The notes: generated by a model from the sequence alone, not told the origin. A stretch of DNA of 64,000 nt from Asterias amurensis (GCF_032118995.1 NC_092651.1:16431349-16495348), one strand, 5' to 3'; shown: positions 45,101 through 55,795, counted from the first letter of the stretch. A program made the numbers and translations.

Positions 45101-48100
45101 TGGGTCTCATAATTCATCACTTCAATAACCTATCTTTCTGAAAGTTTGTATATACTCAGTGCCTTGAGTACCTTGTGTGGTAGATACGTGCGCTATATAA
45201 GACTTTTATATTATATTATATTAAAGCATTTGGAGAAACATTTCACTTTGAGATGATGTGTTTATGTAAAAATCTACTAATGGCCCAAAATTTTGATCTG
45301 AATAGCATTACTGCAGTAATACTTTCAGATTGTGTAGTGGGATTATTTTCCAGCATGGACAATTATTCGCTTCATATTTTCAATGACATCTCAAAAACGC
45401 AAACACCTTTTGAAATGAAACTTTCCCATTTTAGTTTTATTGTATACATTATATAGGATTTAAGCAACCAAAGGGTCTCAGGGTTAACTTGGGAATTTTC
45501 ATGCAGTTTTTTTTTACAGCACAATTGTAACCTGGAATTTCTGTTGTTTTTTTTTTTCCTCCTCGAATTGTAGTGAAGTCTTTGGAGAGAATCTTGATAT
45601 CCACACAGGAGGCCGTGACCTTGCCTTCCCCCATCACAATAATGAGATTGCCCAGTGTGAAGGATGCTTTAATTCAGATGGATGGGCTAGGTACTTTCTC
45701 CATTCAGGTAAATAGGGGTGCTCTCAGTCTTTGCCAGTGGGAAGACAACATGAGAAGACTTTTTTTATTACTGTGGTAAACACACCATCAGATCAGACAG
45801 TGTGTCATTTCAGTTTAGTTTATTCATGCATTGGTCATTAAGTTAAGGTTCCCATTTTGTTTGTCTTAAGTTATTTTTATTGAACTTAACAAGATATAAT
45901 TATATCCCTTGTTTAACTTTGTATACGTGGATGTTGAAATAATTTGGGAGTCATTTTGGGTTGAACAAAGGAGAGTTTACTTAAGCATGATTTGAACCTG
46001 CCAGTTCAAATAAAAGGGTGTACAAACTCTCTGAAACTAGTACATTTCATAGAGCTGTTGAAACACAAAAAAGTGCAACCAAATTATGGCTTACCCGAAT
46101 AAGGTTAGCAGCCAAGCTACAATGTCAAGTGCACACTTTTTGACCGGTATCCTGCTCATTTTCTTAGCAGAAATTGTAAATGCAGTTTTATGAAATACAA
46201 CCCAAATAATGTTATTCAACCCCATGGCAATAAATAAATGACCGCTACTTTTTGTACATTACAGGTCATTTGTTTCTCAAGAGTGACCCCAACAAGATGT
46301 CCAAGTCGTTAAAGAACGTTGTGTCCATCCAGGATTTCCTGGAGTCCTACACGACCAATCATTTCAGAGTGTTGTGCCTCATGTCCAAGTACAACAATGG
46401 TAAGGGGTCAAGGGCACTATCGCAGGCCTAGTCTTGGTTCAAGTCTCTCCCGTTATTAATATCTTCACATCATCCATCGCCACAAGAGGGCGTCAATGGT
46501 CTCCGTGCAATTCCATGCTTGCTTTAGATTTTTGAAACAATACAACTAAGTTCAATACTCTATAAATTTACTTCTCCAGTTGTCTCAAAAGTGTTTCATA
46601 CAGGAATATTTCTAAGGAGAGTTTGTACCAGTAAACAAATTTTGAATATCTCCTAGGACTAGTCCAAAGTTCGGATAAGTCCGCTTTGCGAAATCGAAGT
46701 CTGTTGTGTTACTGTATAATGCCATCATGCACTCTGTGAATGGTATGAGGTGATCAGTCCATAAGGAGGGTCAATTTACAAGCAAAGGTCATAGGTTGCT
46801 TTATGTAAGTAGGTACATTTGGCTCTAAGTAGGTACAAGCAAGATAATGCTGGAGCTTACCGTAAGATGAGCTCAAAGTACAGTTGAAAAGTGTAATGAA
46901 ACCAAGCCCTTGGGGTTATTTACGTGTACATTTGTTTGCAACACAATCAAACACTATGTGTTGTTCCCGATATAAATGGCATGTATGGTTGGCCTTTTTT
47001 ACAATGTGTGATTAGTTCATAAGTTTGTATAACATCTAATTCACTCTACCGAAATTCATAATTTGTTTGGTTGAATTTTGATTGGTTTTACGGGGAAATT
47101 TGTTTTCAGCAATTTTTCATTTCAAAAAATTGAAAGTGATCTTGTGCAGAGATATACCTTCAGGACACCGTGCCTTACACAAACTCTTTCAGAAAAAACC
47201 CACAAACTCTTCTCTTTCAGGAAAAAACGACAACAAATCGATGGGGGAGAGCCCAGCAGTGAGGCTTTAGAACTCCCTACTTGAAACTGTAAAAATTCCC
47301 AACTCCCTTAACATATTCAAGAACAGTTTAAAAACTCATCTACATAGAGAAGCATTTTGTTAAGTTTATTTTTCCTATTTTGTTATGCTACTTTCATTGC
47401 TTGCTGGTTGTTCTTTTGTAGGGCAGCACCATGAGGGCAGCGGATACCGGCACAACAGAATTTTCCATTATTATTATTATTTAAAGTACATGTATCTGGT
47501 TTTGCTAGAGCAGGTTTGATTTATCATTGTTGGTCATCCACAGACATTGAGTATTCTGAGGAAACTGTCCGCCATGCCGTTAAGATCTGTAAGCAGCTGG
47601 CCTCGTTCCTGAATGATGCAGATTCTTATGTCAAAGGTCATGTCTCTGCGAGAGAAATCAGCGAGCCTGCCCTCATGCAAAAGTAAGTCCAACCATACAG
47701 AAAGATTAACTTTGAACAAGTAAACAAAGATTATTATTATTATTGTGCCATCATGGAACTAGTCTGAGTGAATGTAGTAGACAAAAACGGGCCTGTTCAA
47801 AACGTCCAGAATGTTCTGAGCTACATGTACTTACTTATTCGAAAACTTATTCGAAAATCTTTACGTAGTATGAAAGAGAAAGTTTGGTTTAAAGGTAGGG
47901 TCATACTTCAAAAACTATTGACATTATTGGTAAGAAGCATTGCAGCTATTGATACTATCAACTATTTTGAAAAGGATTCCCTGTTGTAATTTTTGTAATA
48001 CATGTAATAACTGGGATTATATTATGCCAAACAATCAGATGAAAAAATCGGCCAATTTGGAAAGGTACTCTGAAGAAACATTTCAAACTGTCGAGGTTTT

Positions 48101-51100
48101 AAGGATCAGAGGACTTGATTTAGTTTGATGGGTTTGGGATGCTTTATGGTGGTGTTGCTGGGCAAAGCTAAAATTCATTGAATAAACCTTGTAACATTAT
48201 TTTTGAATAAACCTTGTAACATTATTTTGAGAGTTTGACCTTTTCTTTATGTGATATACCTAGGCTTGCAGACACACAGACCCAGTTTATGCGTGCCATC
48301 GCTGATGACTTTGACACCAAGCGAGGGCTCGATGCCATTATGGAACTAGTCAGAGCAGCCAACATGGCCATTGGTAGTAGACAACATCAGGTGTGTATTT
48401 GACAGTTACACCAACTGACCCTTCCAGAAGGTCTTAAACCACTGTGGAAAACCTCCAAGTCAAATCATGGCATACTTTTGGAAAGCTGTTGGACAGTTGT
48501 CGATAGACAGTTCAAGTTAAAGAAAGTTCAATTCATTTGGAATCTTTTTACGGTTGTACCCAATCACAGTTCCCTATTGACCACCTTTCACTCAAGTCAC
48601 ATGCTGTGACTATTCGACTAGCAGCCCTACAATTAACACTACACTATATAAAACACAGTGACATCAACTCCCATAATGGGGCAACCAAGATGTTTTTGGT
48701 GATGACATGAGGTGAATTGGATCAATAAATAATACATGTACATCATGTTGTATTTAGTTATAATTATTGTGCTTTCCACTGTAAGTTTTGTGAGCACTTA
48801 AATAGGTGTTCACAAAATTGGACAACCATGCACTGTACACGTACCAGAAGGTTAGAGCGCTAACTCACTGAAATACATAAGGGTCTGCTCTTCTCTAATA
48901 GACCCATTGCATTTGACGTCACACTCTCGAAAAGGAGGCAGATCATTGGACAATAGCTGTTTTCTGTGCATAAAAACATGCCCATGACCTCAGCATAACC
49001 TATAGCATTTAGCGTTGTGCAAGAGGAAGTGATTGATTTCTTACACAATAGAGAACATGCCTCTGACGAATGCCCGTAATTTTGTGTGTCAACTCTCTTT
49101 TGTGCATGTTTGTATACGCTTTTGACACCTAAAATGACACCCAGGCTAGGCACATGCGCGTACCCTGCGTGTATTGCAAGGGGTTAATACACCCATGTGT
49201 TAATACAACTCACTGCTCTTCTCTAATACAGCTACGTGTTTTCATTTATCATATTTAATTTATCAATTGTTGGTTTTATGTCTTGACACAGCAACACTTG
49301 AGTGTACCCAGGTACCCAGGCGCACTGGCTGCAGTAGCATCTTATATAAGTCGTACGGTGGATGCACTGGGGATCAAGTTCCAGAGTAGAAAGGTAACGT
49401 CAGTTTTTTAAAATAATAACCTACTTTGTATAAATTTGTACTTGAACCGACACTCTAATTTGTTATACACAAAACTAATTCAATTTTTAGACTTTATACT
49501 GTTAATGTCTACTACACAGTCTGGTCATGGTTAAAGCAAATTTAGGGTTTATTTTGTGCCTAATTGCCAATTTTTTCGAATGAAAGGTATCAGAGAGATT
49601 GAATTAATGAATTATGAAATCAATTAAACAAGTTATTTAAAGAAATAAAAGGAACATTGAAAAGAGATTTGATAAAAGGTTTTTTGGTGCAAATTGCTAC
49701 CAGGCTACATGTACATGTAGCCCTGAGGCACAAAAACTCATTCTTCTCCATGCCATTGCGGAATATGTTAGTGATTATATATCTCTATCCGTGTTAATTC
49801 GCTATGACCTTGATATAATAGTGCCCTATACATTTGAATTGCTATAACTTTATGTTATTTTATTCTCTGGTATCACATATTCAATTACAAACAAATTTGA
49901 TCTGTTCGAGAGTCAAACAAATAATGGTTTGTTTAAAGACAAAAGTGCTAAGACCAGAACCCGAACCCACACACTAACAGCGCCAAACTTAAAATCTGAA
50001 AGCACACAGGTATTTGTGACAAAGGTGTTTTTATCTTGCAACTCTGACGACCAATCAGGCTCAAATTTTCACAGGTTTGTTATTTATGCATACGTTGAGA
50101 TACACCAAGTGAGAAGACTGGTCTTTGATAATTACCAATAGTGCCCAGTGTCTTTATTGTACGTATTGAGTGCTTGCATAATGGCATTAATTAAATGAGT
50201 TTTTCTTGTGTGCAATTCATTACCAGGATGTGGCAGCGAGCAGATCATCCAAAACACTTGCCTCTACAATGGACACACTAATCAACCTCAGGAGTGAGGT
50301 TAGGCAATGGGCGTTAGACACGCCCCTACAGGATGACCTCAGAGGGTCAGGGGTCACACAAGAAGGTCAAGGTAAGATAAGGCATAATAGGGGATGATCC
50401 TGATCAATGGTTACAGGGACCCCAGATGCACGTGCAAACTTCAACAGATTTTAGTGAATAATAATGTCTTCATTATATTTTGCTCATATCCGTCACTCAG
50501 TGATGTTCAAGGCGTTTCATCATTCATTTTTTTCTGCAAGGTATATGGGACTATGTTTAAAGTACGAGACCTACTCCTTATAACATTACACCATGTAATG
50601 GTTTACAATTTCTATTCGATAAGTGCACTGGGTCTTTACGTTCAAACACATACAGATTTATATACACCGGTATGAACATGCTGTGCAAATTTAAGTGTCC
50701 AAAAAAAAAAAATTCAACACATTTTGTCTGCTCTAATCACACAGGAGAAAAGCCGACCAGGAAGCTAATGTATAAAGCACTTCATCGCAGAGCAGAACTA
50801 CTACAGAAATGTGACAATGTCCGGCAAGATTTACTCCACTGTGGAATTCAAATCAAGGTAAGGGCAGAGGCATTCCGACAAGGTTGTCATATGGTACAAG
50901 TTTCACAGAATGTGAGAATTTTCTAGAGTTTCATAACCACCTCGGCTCTTGGGAGTGTACAGCATGTGATGCCATGTATGTTTCACATCAAGCTTAATCA
51001 ATCACAAGAACCATCTCGGCACTCACAGGTACCCATTTACCCTATAAGGTGAAGAGAAACAGTCATAGTCAAGTGCCTTACTCGAATGGACTAGTGTAAT

Positions 51101-51555
51101 TGACAGGGATTCGAGCCCACACTTTTCCTGAGCCCACACTTTTCCTTATGCACCAGAAGTTGAGTCAGGTGCATTGGACTGCTTTGGCATCACATGATTC
51201 AATTCGCTTAAATTATTAAAATTTCTTAAAATCCGGTATTCATATTCTTCAAACTAAAAACTCATTCTTAAGAAGACGAGCAGAGTATGCTGTTCGAAAC
51301 ATCGAGACCACTCTGGCTCTTTTCAGAGCCAACACTCCCACAAAAGAGATTTACATCATTTTTTTAAATTTCTTCCTATTCATCCACACCATGCAAAGCT
51401 TCAAACAATACTAAAAACTCTGTTTCAACCCTGTGAAACACTTCATAGTAAGTGTATATTGAACTAAACATCTCATTGTCTTGTTATTTACACAGGACCG
51501 ACAGACAACAGCAACATGGGAATATGTAGAAAAGAAAGGAACCAACAAACCTTAA
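39120..51555 (+). CDS. CARS2: CARS2, mitochondrial cysteinyl-tRNA synthetase, 13 exons, 724 aa
   Basis: Class I synthetase charging mitochondrial tRNA-Cys in the matrix. Exons: 39120-39775, 41119-41169, 41539-41728, 42309-42414, 43328-43544, 45574-45707, 46265-46399, 47544-47682, 48264-48390, 49292-49393, 50227-50371, 50745-50857 and 51496-51555. All junctions are GT-AG with matching phases, 2175 nt in all. Signatures: [16 protein letters not shown] (HIGH at 231-234; C222 is the expected first zinc cysteine), [51 protein letters not shown] and KMSKS (462-466); all active-site motifs look intact. The C-terminus [10 protein letters not shown] matches the human tail. The first ~218 residues precede the catalytic core, about 135 more than in human, are basic and Ser-rich, and start with a mitochondrial-targeting-like segment; the start is the first in-frame ATG, with A at -3. 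Introns hold SINEs, a LINE fragment and MITE pieces. Confidence 0.95.
39826..40215. repeat. imperfect repeats with GGAGGATGGAGGGTTACAAT words, CARS2 intron 1
   Basis: The words GGAGGATGGAGG, GTTACAATTATCGCAACT and TAACCCTC recur in both orientations at about 39830-39900, 39925-39990 and 40135-40210. The stretch looks like a short, scrambled inverted/direct repeat. No protein coding or known family was recognised. Confidence 0.5.
40335..40471. mobile_element. small inverted-repeat element, GCCACCACTTTTTCATT family
   Basis: GCCACCACTTTTTCATT and its near-complement AATGAAAAAGTGGTGGC bound a core ending in ATATCCCTTTTTG; outer partial complements (TTCCGTACC / GATACGGAAAG) extend the hairpin. 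A second copy is at 56292-56408 with the same right flank (ACGGAAAGTTGTCC), so that flank belongs to the element. Confidence 0.75.
41146..41243 (+). repeat. 24-bp tandem repeat spanning the CARS2 exon 2 splice donor
   Basis: ACATATTGGACATGCCAGGT plus four variable bases occurs four times in a row (starting about 41150, 41174, 41198 and 41222). The first copy is the coding end of exon 2 (HIGHA) and its donor; the other three are in the intron. Copies 1 and 3 keep GTAAGA/GTAAAA after CCAG, while copies 2 and 4 have GTCAGA and GTCCGA. Confidence 0.92.
42030..42073. repeat. (CAAA)n microsatellite
   Basis: About ten AAAC/CAAA units in CARS2 intron 3, immediately before the 34-bp duplication at 42073-42150. 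Confidence 0.9.
42073..42150 (+). repeat. tandem duplication of a ~34-bp unit
   Basis: CAAGGAAAATGGGCCAGTCT followed by AATGGACCTC occurs twice in tandem with almost no difference, so the duplication is recent. Confidence 0.88.
42988..43300 (-). mobile_element. tRNA-like SINE (family C) between ~50-bp direct repeats
   Basis: The minus strand carries a tRNA-like head, GGTAGTCTAGTTGGTAAGAC, with a B box GGGTTCGAATCCC (plus 43127-43139). It is preceded on the plus strand by GGTACTTTCCCGAGTCCTGT. Both flanks hold TAAATTTGCATC(A/G)GGGATAAAGAATATTAATTTT in the same orientation (42988-43040 and 43249-43297). Related pieces lie at 55962-56105, 61560-61750 and 61790-62040. It ends about 30 bp before CARS2 exon 5. 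Confidence 0.7.
44808..45224 (+). mobile_element. full-length tRNA-derived SINE, second subfamily
   Basis: The head TTCGTGGCTGAGCGGTTAAG and B box GGGTTTGAATCCCC resemble the 8521 family. The body differs: GCTTCGTCCTTCGGATGGGG, AAAAGAACCCAGTGCGCTTA, GGGTTCGCCCCGGTG. The 3' end is GTGCGCTATATAAGACTTT followed by a TTATA repeat. It lies in CARS2 intron 5. Confidence 0.85.
46047..46215. repeat. diverged hairpin-family piece in CARS2 intron 6
   Basis: ATTTCATAGAGCTGTTGAAA at the left and CAGTTTTATGAAATACAACC at the right are diverged ends of the CCCAATTTCATA hairpin family, with TTAGCAGAAATTG inside. Confidence 0.5.
47100..47490 (+). mobile_element. LINE 3'-end fragment with ATT tail
   Basis: A plus-strand frame, interrupted once, reads ESPAVRL, then [19 protein letters not shown] and [11 protein letters not shown] followed by a stop. 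This is the end of a non-LTR reverse transcriptase (WNSLP..SLNIFKxxLKTHL pattern). A short 3' UTR follows and ends in ATTATTATTATTATTT. It lies in CARS2 intron 7 in sense orientation. Confidence 0.72.
48178..48233 (+). repeat. tandem duplication of a ~26-bp unit
   Basis: GAATAAACCTTGTAACATTA followed by TTTTT or TTTTG occurs twice in a row, about 30 bp before CARS2 exon 9. Confidence 0.85.
48391..49291. other. CARS2 intron 9
   Basis: No coding exon was found. 48655-48740 (CATCAACTCCCATAATGGGG, then CAACCAAGATG) is a diverged relative of 18035-18140. The open minus frame at 48860-49153 shows no recognisable domain. Confidence 0.4.
49985..50157. mobile_element. family A MITE, 3' half only
   Basis: It starts within the AAAGCACACAGG block and ends AATTACCAATAGTGCCCAGT then GTCTTTATT, matching the right half of the family. 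In CARS2 intron 10, ending 70 bp before exon 11. Confidence 0.65.
50941..51190 (-). repeat. diverged tRNA-derived SINE
   Basis: AACCATCTCGGCACTCACAG, GGTACCCATTTACCC, AAGTGCCTTACTCG and GGGATTCGAGCCCACAC match the reverse-oriented SINE body and B box of 15174-15540, with many changes and an internal duplication of CCACACTTTTCC. In CARS2 intron 12. Confidence 0.65.
51270..51350. repeat. short repeat related to 14400-14870
   Basis: TCTTAAGAAGACGAGCAGAG, CTGTTCGAAACATCGAGACC and TGGCTCTTTTCAGAGCCAAC are shared with the DNAAF6 intron 3 stretch. Confidence 0.5.
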
Positions 51556-51654
51556 TGGATCCTGCTGTGACATCTCTACTGTCAGCTTGACGAAGAGCGC
51601 CCTCTATAGGCAGTTGCAGTCTGTGACTGTGACATCGTCTTCCAACTAGCCGGT
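51551..51654 (-). other. exon-like antisense segment overlapping the CARS2 stop
   Basis: On the minus strand a very good acceptor (CTCTTTTATCTTTTTCAG) is followed by a frame open from 51654 to a GTTTGT donor at about 51549-51550, reading RLVGRRCHSHRLQLPIEGAL. In another frame the segment ends in a stop near 51582 after SQSQTATAYRG. Neither frame is recognised. It could be an exon of an unknown minus-strand transcript, or a chance match. Confidence 0.25.
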
Positions 51655-52630
51655 CTGAAAAAGATAAAAGAGATGATAAATGGATGAACTTGGAAACGGT
51701 GTTAATACAAAATTTAAACAAAATGTGTTTAAATCTTCCATAATAGCTAAACTTATAACACTAGTCACAGCTTCAGAACAGGGTGTTACAAAACTTAACA
51801 CTAACTTAGAGTCCATATAGTGTAATATAACTTTTACATCCAGAAATGTAATATTGATGATTTTATTAGGTCCATTTTGTCATTAAAAATGTCCGTAAAA
51901 ATCAAACTTAACCAAAATTAGGTTTTGTTTTAGGAATGTAAATACTACATTAGCATGGTAAATAGTGGAGCAAATTTCAAATCACAACATGACCTTTACA
52001 AAGGGGAAATCAATTTTGCTAAGCAGAATTTATTAAGGCTCTATGAAATAGGGCATTAATTGCAGTGTATTTTAATTATGTAAGCTTTAGATGGAAGGTT
52101 ATATACAGGATTGGTAGAGCTGAAAAAAACTAGGGAAATTTTGGTTTTATCCATTGTGCGAGTCAGGAGAATACTATGGGGCAAAAAAAAAAGAGTTTTC
52201 AGCTTATGAACCTAATTTTCACAGTTTTTAGGTTTTTAGATACAGAAAAAAATTGTTCTTCATAGCCAGTAAGCTTTTGGACTAAAATTAAACAATGTTT
52301 GTTAATCCACTAGATAAATATGGTTTTCAGTACAACACTTTCTTCTTAGTTTAAAAAAACCCCACTTATTTGGCAAAGTCATTGCTTAATTAATTGTGCA
52401 TATGATTTTGGAAGCGAAGAAATTTAGTATGGTTTTTACCCTTGTGACTCTTGAATTTATTTATTTCTAAGAGTAAATTTAAATTTGCCATACATGTACC
52501 AATGCTTTCGTAAATGAAAGGCAGTACTTAAAATTGTTTTGAAAAGCCAAGTAAAGTCATTAATCATGATAGAGTATTTCAAAGTAACGAATAACAAATA
52601 AAGAAGATAAAGAAGTTAACAATGGTTGAC
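51655..52630. other. AT-rich stretch downstream of CARS2
   Basis: Probably CARS2 3' UTR and intergenic DNA. No repeats or frames of note were found. Confidence 0.4.
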
Positions 52631-53189
52631 TTAAAGGCAGTGTACACTATTGGTAATTACTCAAAATACTTATTCACATGAAACCTTTCTTGGTGACGAG
52701 TACTGGGGAGAGGTTGATGGTCTAAGACATTGTGAGAATCGGCTCGCTCTGAATTGCCATAGTTTTTGAGAAAGAAGTAATTTTCCATGAATTTGGTTTT
52801 GAGCCCTCAGATTTAGAACTTGAGGTCTCGAAATCAACCATCTAAACGCACACAACTTCGTGTGACAAGGGTGTTTTTTTCTTTCATTGTTATCTCACAA
52901 GTCCGATGACCGATTGAGCTCAAATTTTCATAGGTTTGTTACTTTAGATGCATATGTTGAGATACACCAACTGTGAAGGCTAGTCTTTGACAATTACCAA
53001 TAGTGTCCAGCCGTCGATTTCACAAAACTCTTCCTAACTTAAGACTAATCTTGGGACTAAGGACGAGTCCCAACCCTGCACTGTAGCATGCAGACCTTAA
53101 GATTAATCCTAAGTTAAGACGAGTTACTCGTCCTAACTCGAGATAAGACACGTCCTAACTCTTTGTGAAATCGACGGCTGTGTCTTTAA
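52631..53189. mobile_element. family A MITE carrying a nested hairpin MITE
   Basis: The outer element starts TTAAAGGCAGTGTACAC and continues normally to AATTACCAATAGTGTC. A 173-bp hairpin element (53008-53180) then interrupts its right terminal repeat, which resumes as TGTCTTTAA at 53181-53189. Confidence 0.82.
53008..53180. mobile_element. hairpin MITE, CAGCCG...CGGCTG family, nested
   Basis: The ends CAGCCGTCGATTTCACAAA and TTTGTGAAATCGACGGCTG are exact complements. The interior carries CCTAACTTAAGACTAATC and TTAAGATTAATCCTAAGTTA. It is younger than the family A copy it interrupts. Confidence 0.88.
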
Positions 53190-53812
53190 AAGTACAATGT
53201 TTACCTTTGGTTATTGGAACTGTTTAATTGTTTTAATCCCATACAAATGTACACAATAAAACTAACATCTGAAAATATCCACACTTTAATGAGAGATTGA
53301 ACATCAGGAAATACCGCGCCAAATATTGTAGTTTCTGTCTAACAATTCTATTATACCAAGATGTGTTGGAAGATGGAAACAAGCTTTGGTAAATTTTAGC
53401 CAAAGATCAAATAAGACAGTCGGAAGATGGTACTGGTGCAGTGTACCAAGTGTGCTGTAAAACATTTCATTTAAAATACTCCCATCTTGGACAGCGTTGT
53501 GTTTGAATCTAATGATTATACAGTAAAACCTCCAAAGTCCACATAAACTATGATTTTATAGCATGTAAAATAAATAACATCATAAAATATTGGACAGGCT
53601 CATTCAAAACTTTCAAATCTTATTTACAGAACAATTTAAAACTATTCCTTGATACAGATGTACCCTAAATCTAAGTTTTCACGAGTGTAAGAACCATTTT
53701 TTGGTTTTTGTGTTATCTATTCAATGTACATGTACATGATTAAAAAAGTTAATAATATCTCAATTTTATGAAGTGATATATCTGTTGGCGTCTCAGTTTT
53801 TTTTAAAAAGCC
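53190..53812. other. non-coding intergenic stretch
   Basis: No gene or recognised element was found. It includes a CATGTACATG palindrome near 53728. Confidence 0.4.
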
Positions 53813-54168
53813 ATTGGACACTTTCGGTACAGAAAAAAAAAAAGTTCACAGATTTAAAAACTACTTACAGGGTTTACAGAAGGTAATGGTGAAAGACTTC
53901 TCTTGAAATATTATTCCATGAAACGCTTTACTTTTTGAGAAAACATTAAAACAATATCAATTCTTGATATCGATTTATTTTAAACACATGTCATGACACG
54001 GCGAAACGTGCAGAAACAAGGGTGTGTTTTCCCGTTATTTTCTGCCGACTCCGATGATGACCAATTGAGCCTAAATTTTCACAGGTTTTTTATTTTATAT
54101 ATAAGTTGTGATACACCAAGTGTGGGCCTTGGACAATACTGTTTACCGAAAGGGTCCAATGGCTTTAA
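53813..54168. mobile_element. family B MITE
   Basis: Opposite orientation to 13971-14343. It begins AAAGCCATTGGACACTTTCG, contains CATGTCATGACACGGCGAAA, and ends GGGTCCAATGGCTTTAA. Confidence 0.8.
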
Positions 54169-54342
54169 GTATGGTTTTTTAAGTTTTTGATTTTAAAGTT
54201 TAATGTTCTTCCAAGTGCTGGTTTCCCAGTTTCAGACTCTTTTGTTAGCAATGCACAGCCACAATCATAGGTACACCTTTTGTTTAAATTTTATAAATAG
54301 CAGTTTGAAAACCAATGATGCAGTAGTTATACTCAATGTCAT

Positions 54343-54719
54343 TTAAAGGGAAGGTACACTATTGGTAATTGTCAAAGACCAGTCTTCTCACTTGGTGTAT
54401 CTCAACATACTGCATAAAATAAAAAACCTGTGAAAATTTTAGCTCATTTGGTCATCGGAGTTGGGAGAAAATGATGAAAGAAAAAAACACCCTTGTTGGA
54501 CGAATTTGTGTGCTTTCAGAAAGGAATAAAAGACTTTTAGGTAGAAGTCTTTTATTATTTTAGTGAGAAATTACCTCTTTTTCAAAAACTAGGTTACTTC
54601 AGAGGGAGTCGTTTCCCACAATGTTTTATACTATCAACAGCTCTCCAATGCTAGTTACCAAGTCAGTTTTAAGTCAATATTTGTTTTGAGTAATTACCAA
54701 ACGTGTACCTTCCCTTTAA
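54343..54719. mobile_element. family A MITE, GGGAAGGTACAC subfamily
   Basis: The terminal repeats are TTAAAGGGAAGGTACACT and GTGTACCTTCCCTTTAA, different from the usual GGCAGTGGACAC ends, while the interior keeps family A blocks. TTAA at both borders. Confidence 0.82.
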
Positions 54720-54974
54720 TCAATATTTACAGTCACTGCGTCAATGATGAATAAAAAGTGCTTGAGTTTGTTGAATACAAGGAGTTGCTCAATGTTTATC
54801 TGTTGTTCATTTGGTGTCTTTGTAACAAAAAGTGTACACATAAACGTGTGGCAGACAAGTTTAAAAGTGCTTTTAATTAGTAACGGGATGTAAAACCTAT
54901 AAGTTGTTTATTGGGTGTTTCTTTGGTGATGAAATTGTTGGGTCGGTGTACTATGCTTGAACAAATATAAAAAT

Positions 54975-55047
54975 TACTGGAGCGGGATTCGAACTAACGA
55001 CCTCTGGTTTAACAAGCCAGCACTTGACCAACCAAACTATCAACATA
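54975..55047 (-). pseudogene. tRNA-Asn(GTT)-like sequence
   Basis: The minus strand has a D-arm-like GTTTGGTTGGTCAAGTGC, an anticodon arm CTGGCTTGTTAAACCAG with GTT in the loop, and a T arm GTTAGTTCGAATCCCGC. The acceptor ends (GTTGATA / CTCCAGT) do not pair well, so this is a tRNA-derived pseudogene or SINE head rather than a working tRNA. Confidence 0.45.
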
Positions 55048-55469
55048 TTCACTCCAGATTTGCACTGATGTCTAAAAACTAAACACCTTTTGAAATAAAA
55101 TTTTCTTATGTTTTATTGTAAACATCTTCATTTATTATTAACCATATCTCAGAGACAAGCAATTGCATCAACTTTTTCGTCACTTTTGTTTAAAGATAAA
55201 TATTTTAACACCTTTATATTAAATTTTTGAAATTCACTCAAAAAGAATAGGTGAAAAGGGCTGTCAAAAGTATTTATCCTTCTTTATGCACCACCCTGTT
55301 TGTCATTGTCCTCTTTTATCAATTTCTTTGTGGATCTCTATAATGAGAGAAAGTGGATTTTGACAGTCTCCATGAAGAGTCCTTAAATGCTTTGGTAAAA
55401 AAAAAACTATGTTTTTAATATTGCTCCATGACGCTAACAAAGATGGACAAAATAGCGAGACCGCCATCA

Positions 55470-55795
55470 TTAGGACTAGATAGCTCACTTGGTAGAGCAC
55501 CAGCATTCTAATCTAGGCCCAATTTCATAGAGCTGCTAAGCACAAAAATTTGCTTAGCATGAAATTTCCTCCTTGATTAAAACAGGATTACCATCAAAAT
55601 GTCCATTTGATGGATATTGCCTGTTACTGGTATTCAGCTGTCGTTGGCTTATCTTGAAAATCACGTGGAAGTTTGGTTGGAAAACTTATTTTATGAAGGC
55701 AACAATTTCATGCTTAGCAATTTTTTGTGCTTAGCAGCTCTATGAAATTGGGCCCTGGAGGCCACAGGTTCAAATCCTGCTCTAGTAAACTTTTC
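55470..55795 (+). pseudogene. tRNA-like sequence split by a hairpin element
   Basis: The left half ACTAGATAGCTCACTTGG, then TAGAGCACCAGCATTCTAATCT, and the right half GGAGGCCACAGGTTCAAATCC, then TGCTCTAGT, form a tRNA-like sequence if 55514-55757 is taken out. The acceptor halves ACTAGA/TCTAGT pair, the D arm is present, and the B box is intact. The insertion falls in the anticodon-arm region. Loop reading would give TCT, but the 5-bp stem has a mismatch. Probably a SINE head or tRNA pseudogene. Confidence 0.55.
55514..55757. mobile_element. hairpin element, CCCAATTTCATA family, best-preserved copy
   Basis: AGGCCCAATTTCATAGAGCT, then GCTAAGCACAAAAA, at the left is matched at the right by TTTTTTGTGCTTAGCAGCTC, then TATGAAATTGGGCCCT, giving arms of about 35 nt with one length difference. 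An inner pair (GCATGAAATT / AATTTCATGC) extends the hairpin. 244 bp, non-coding. Confidence 0.85.
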
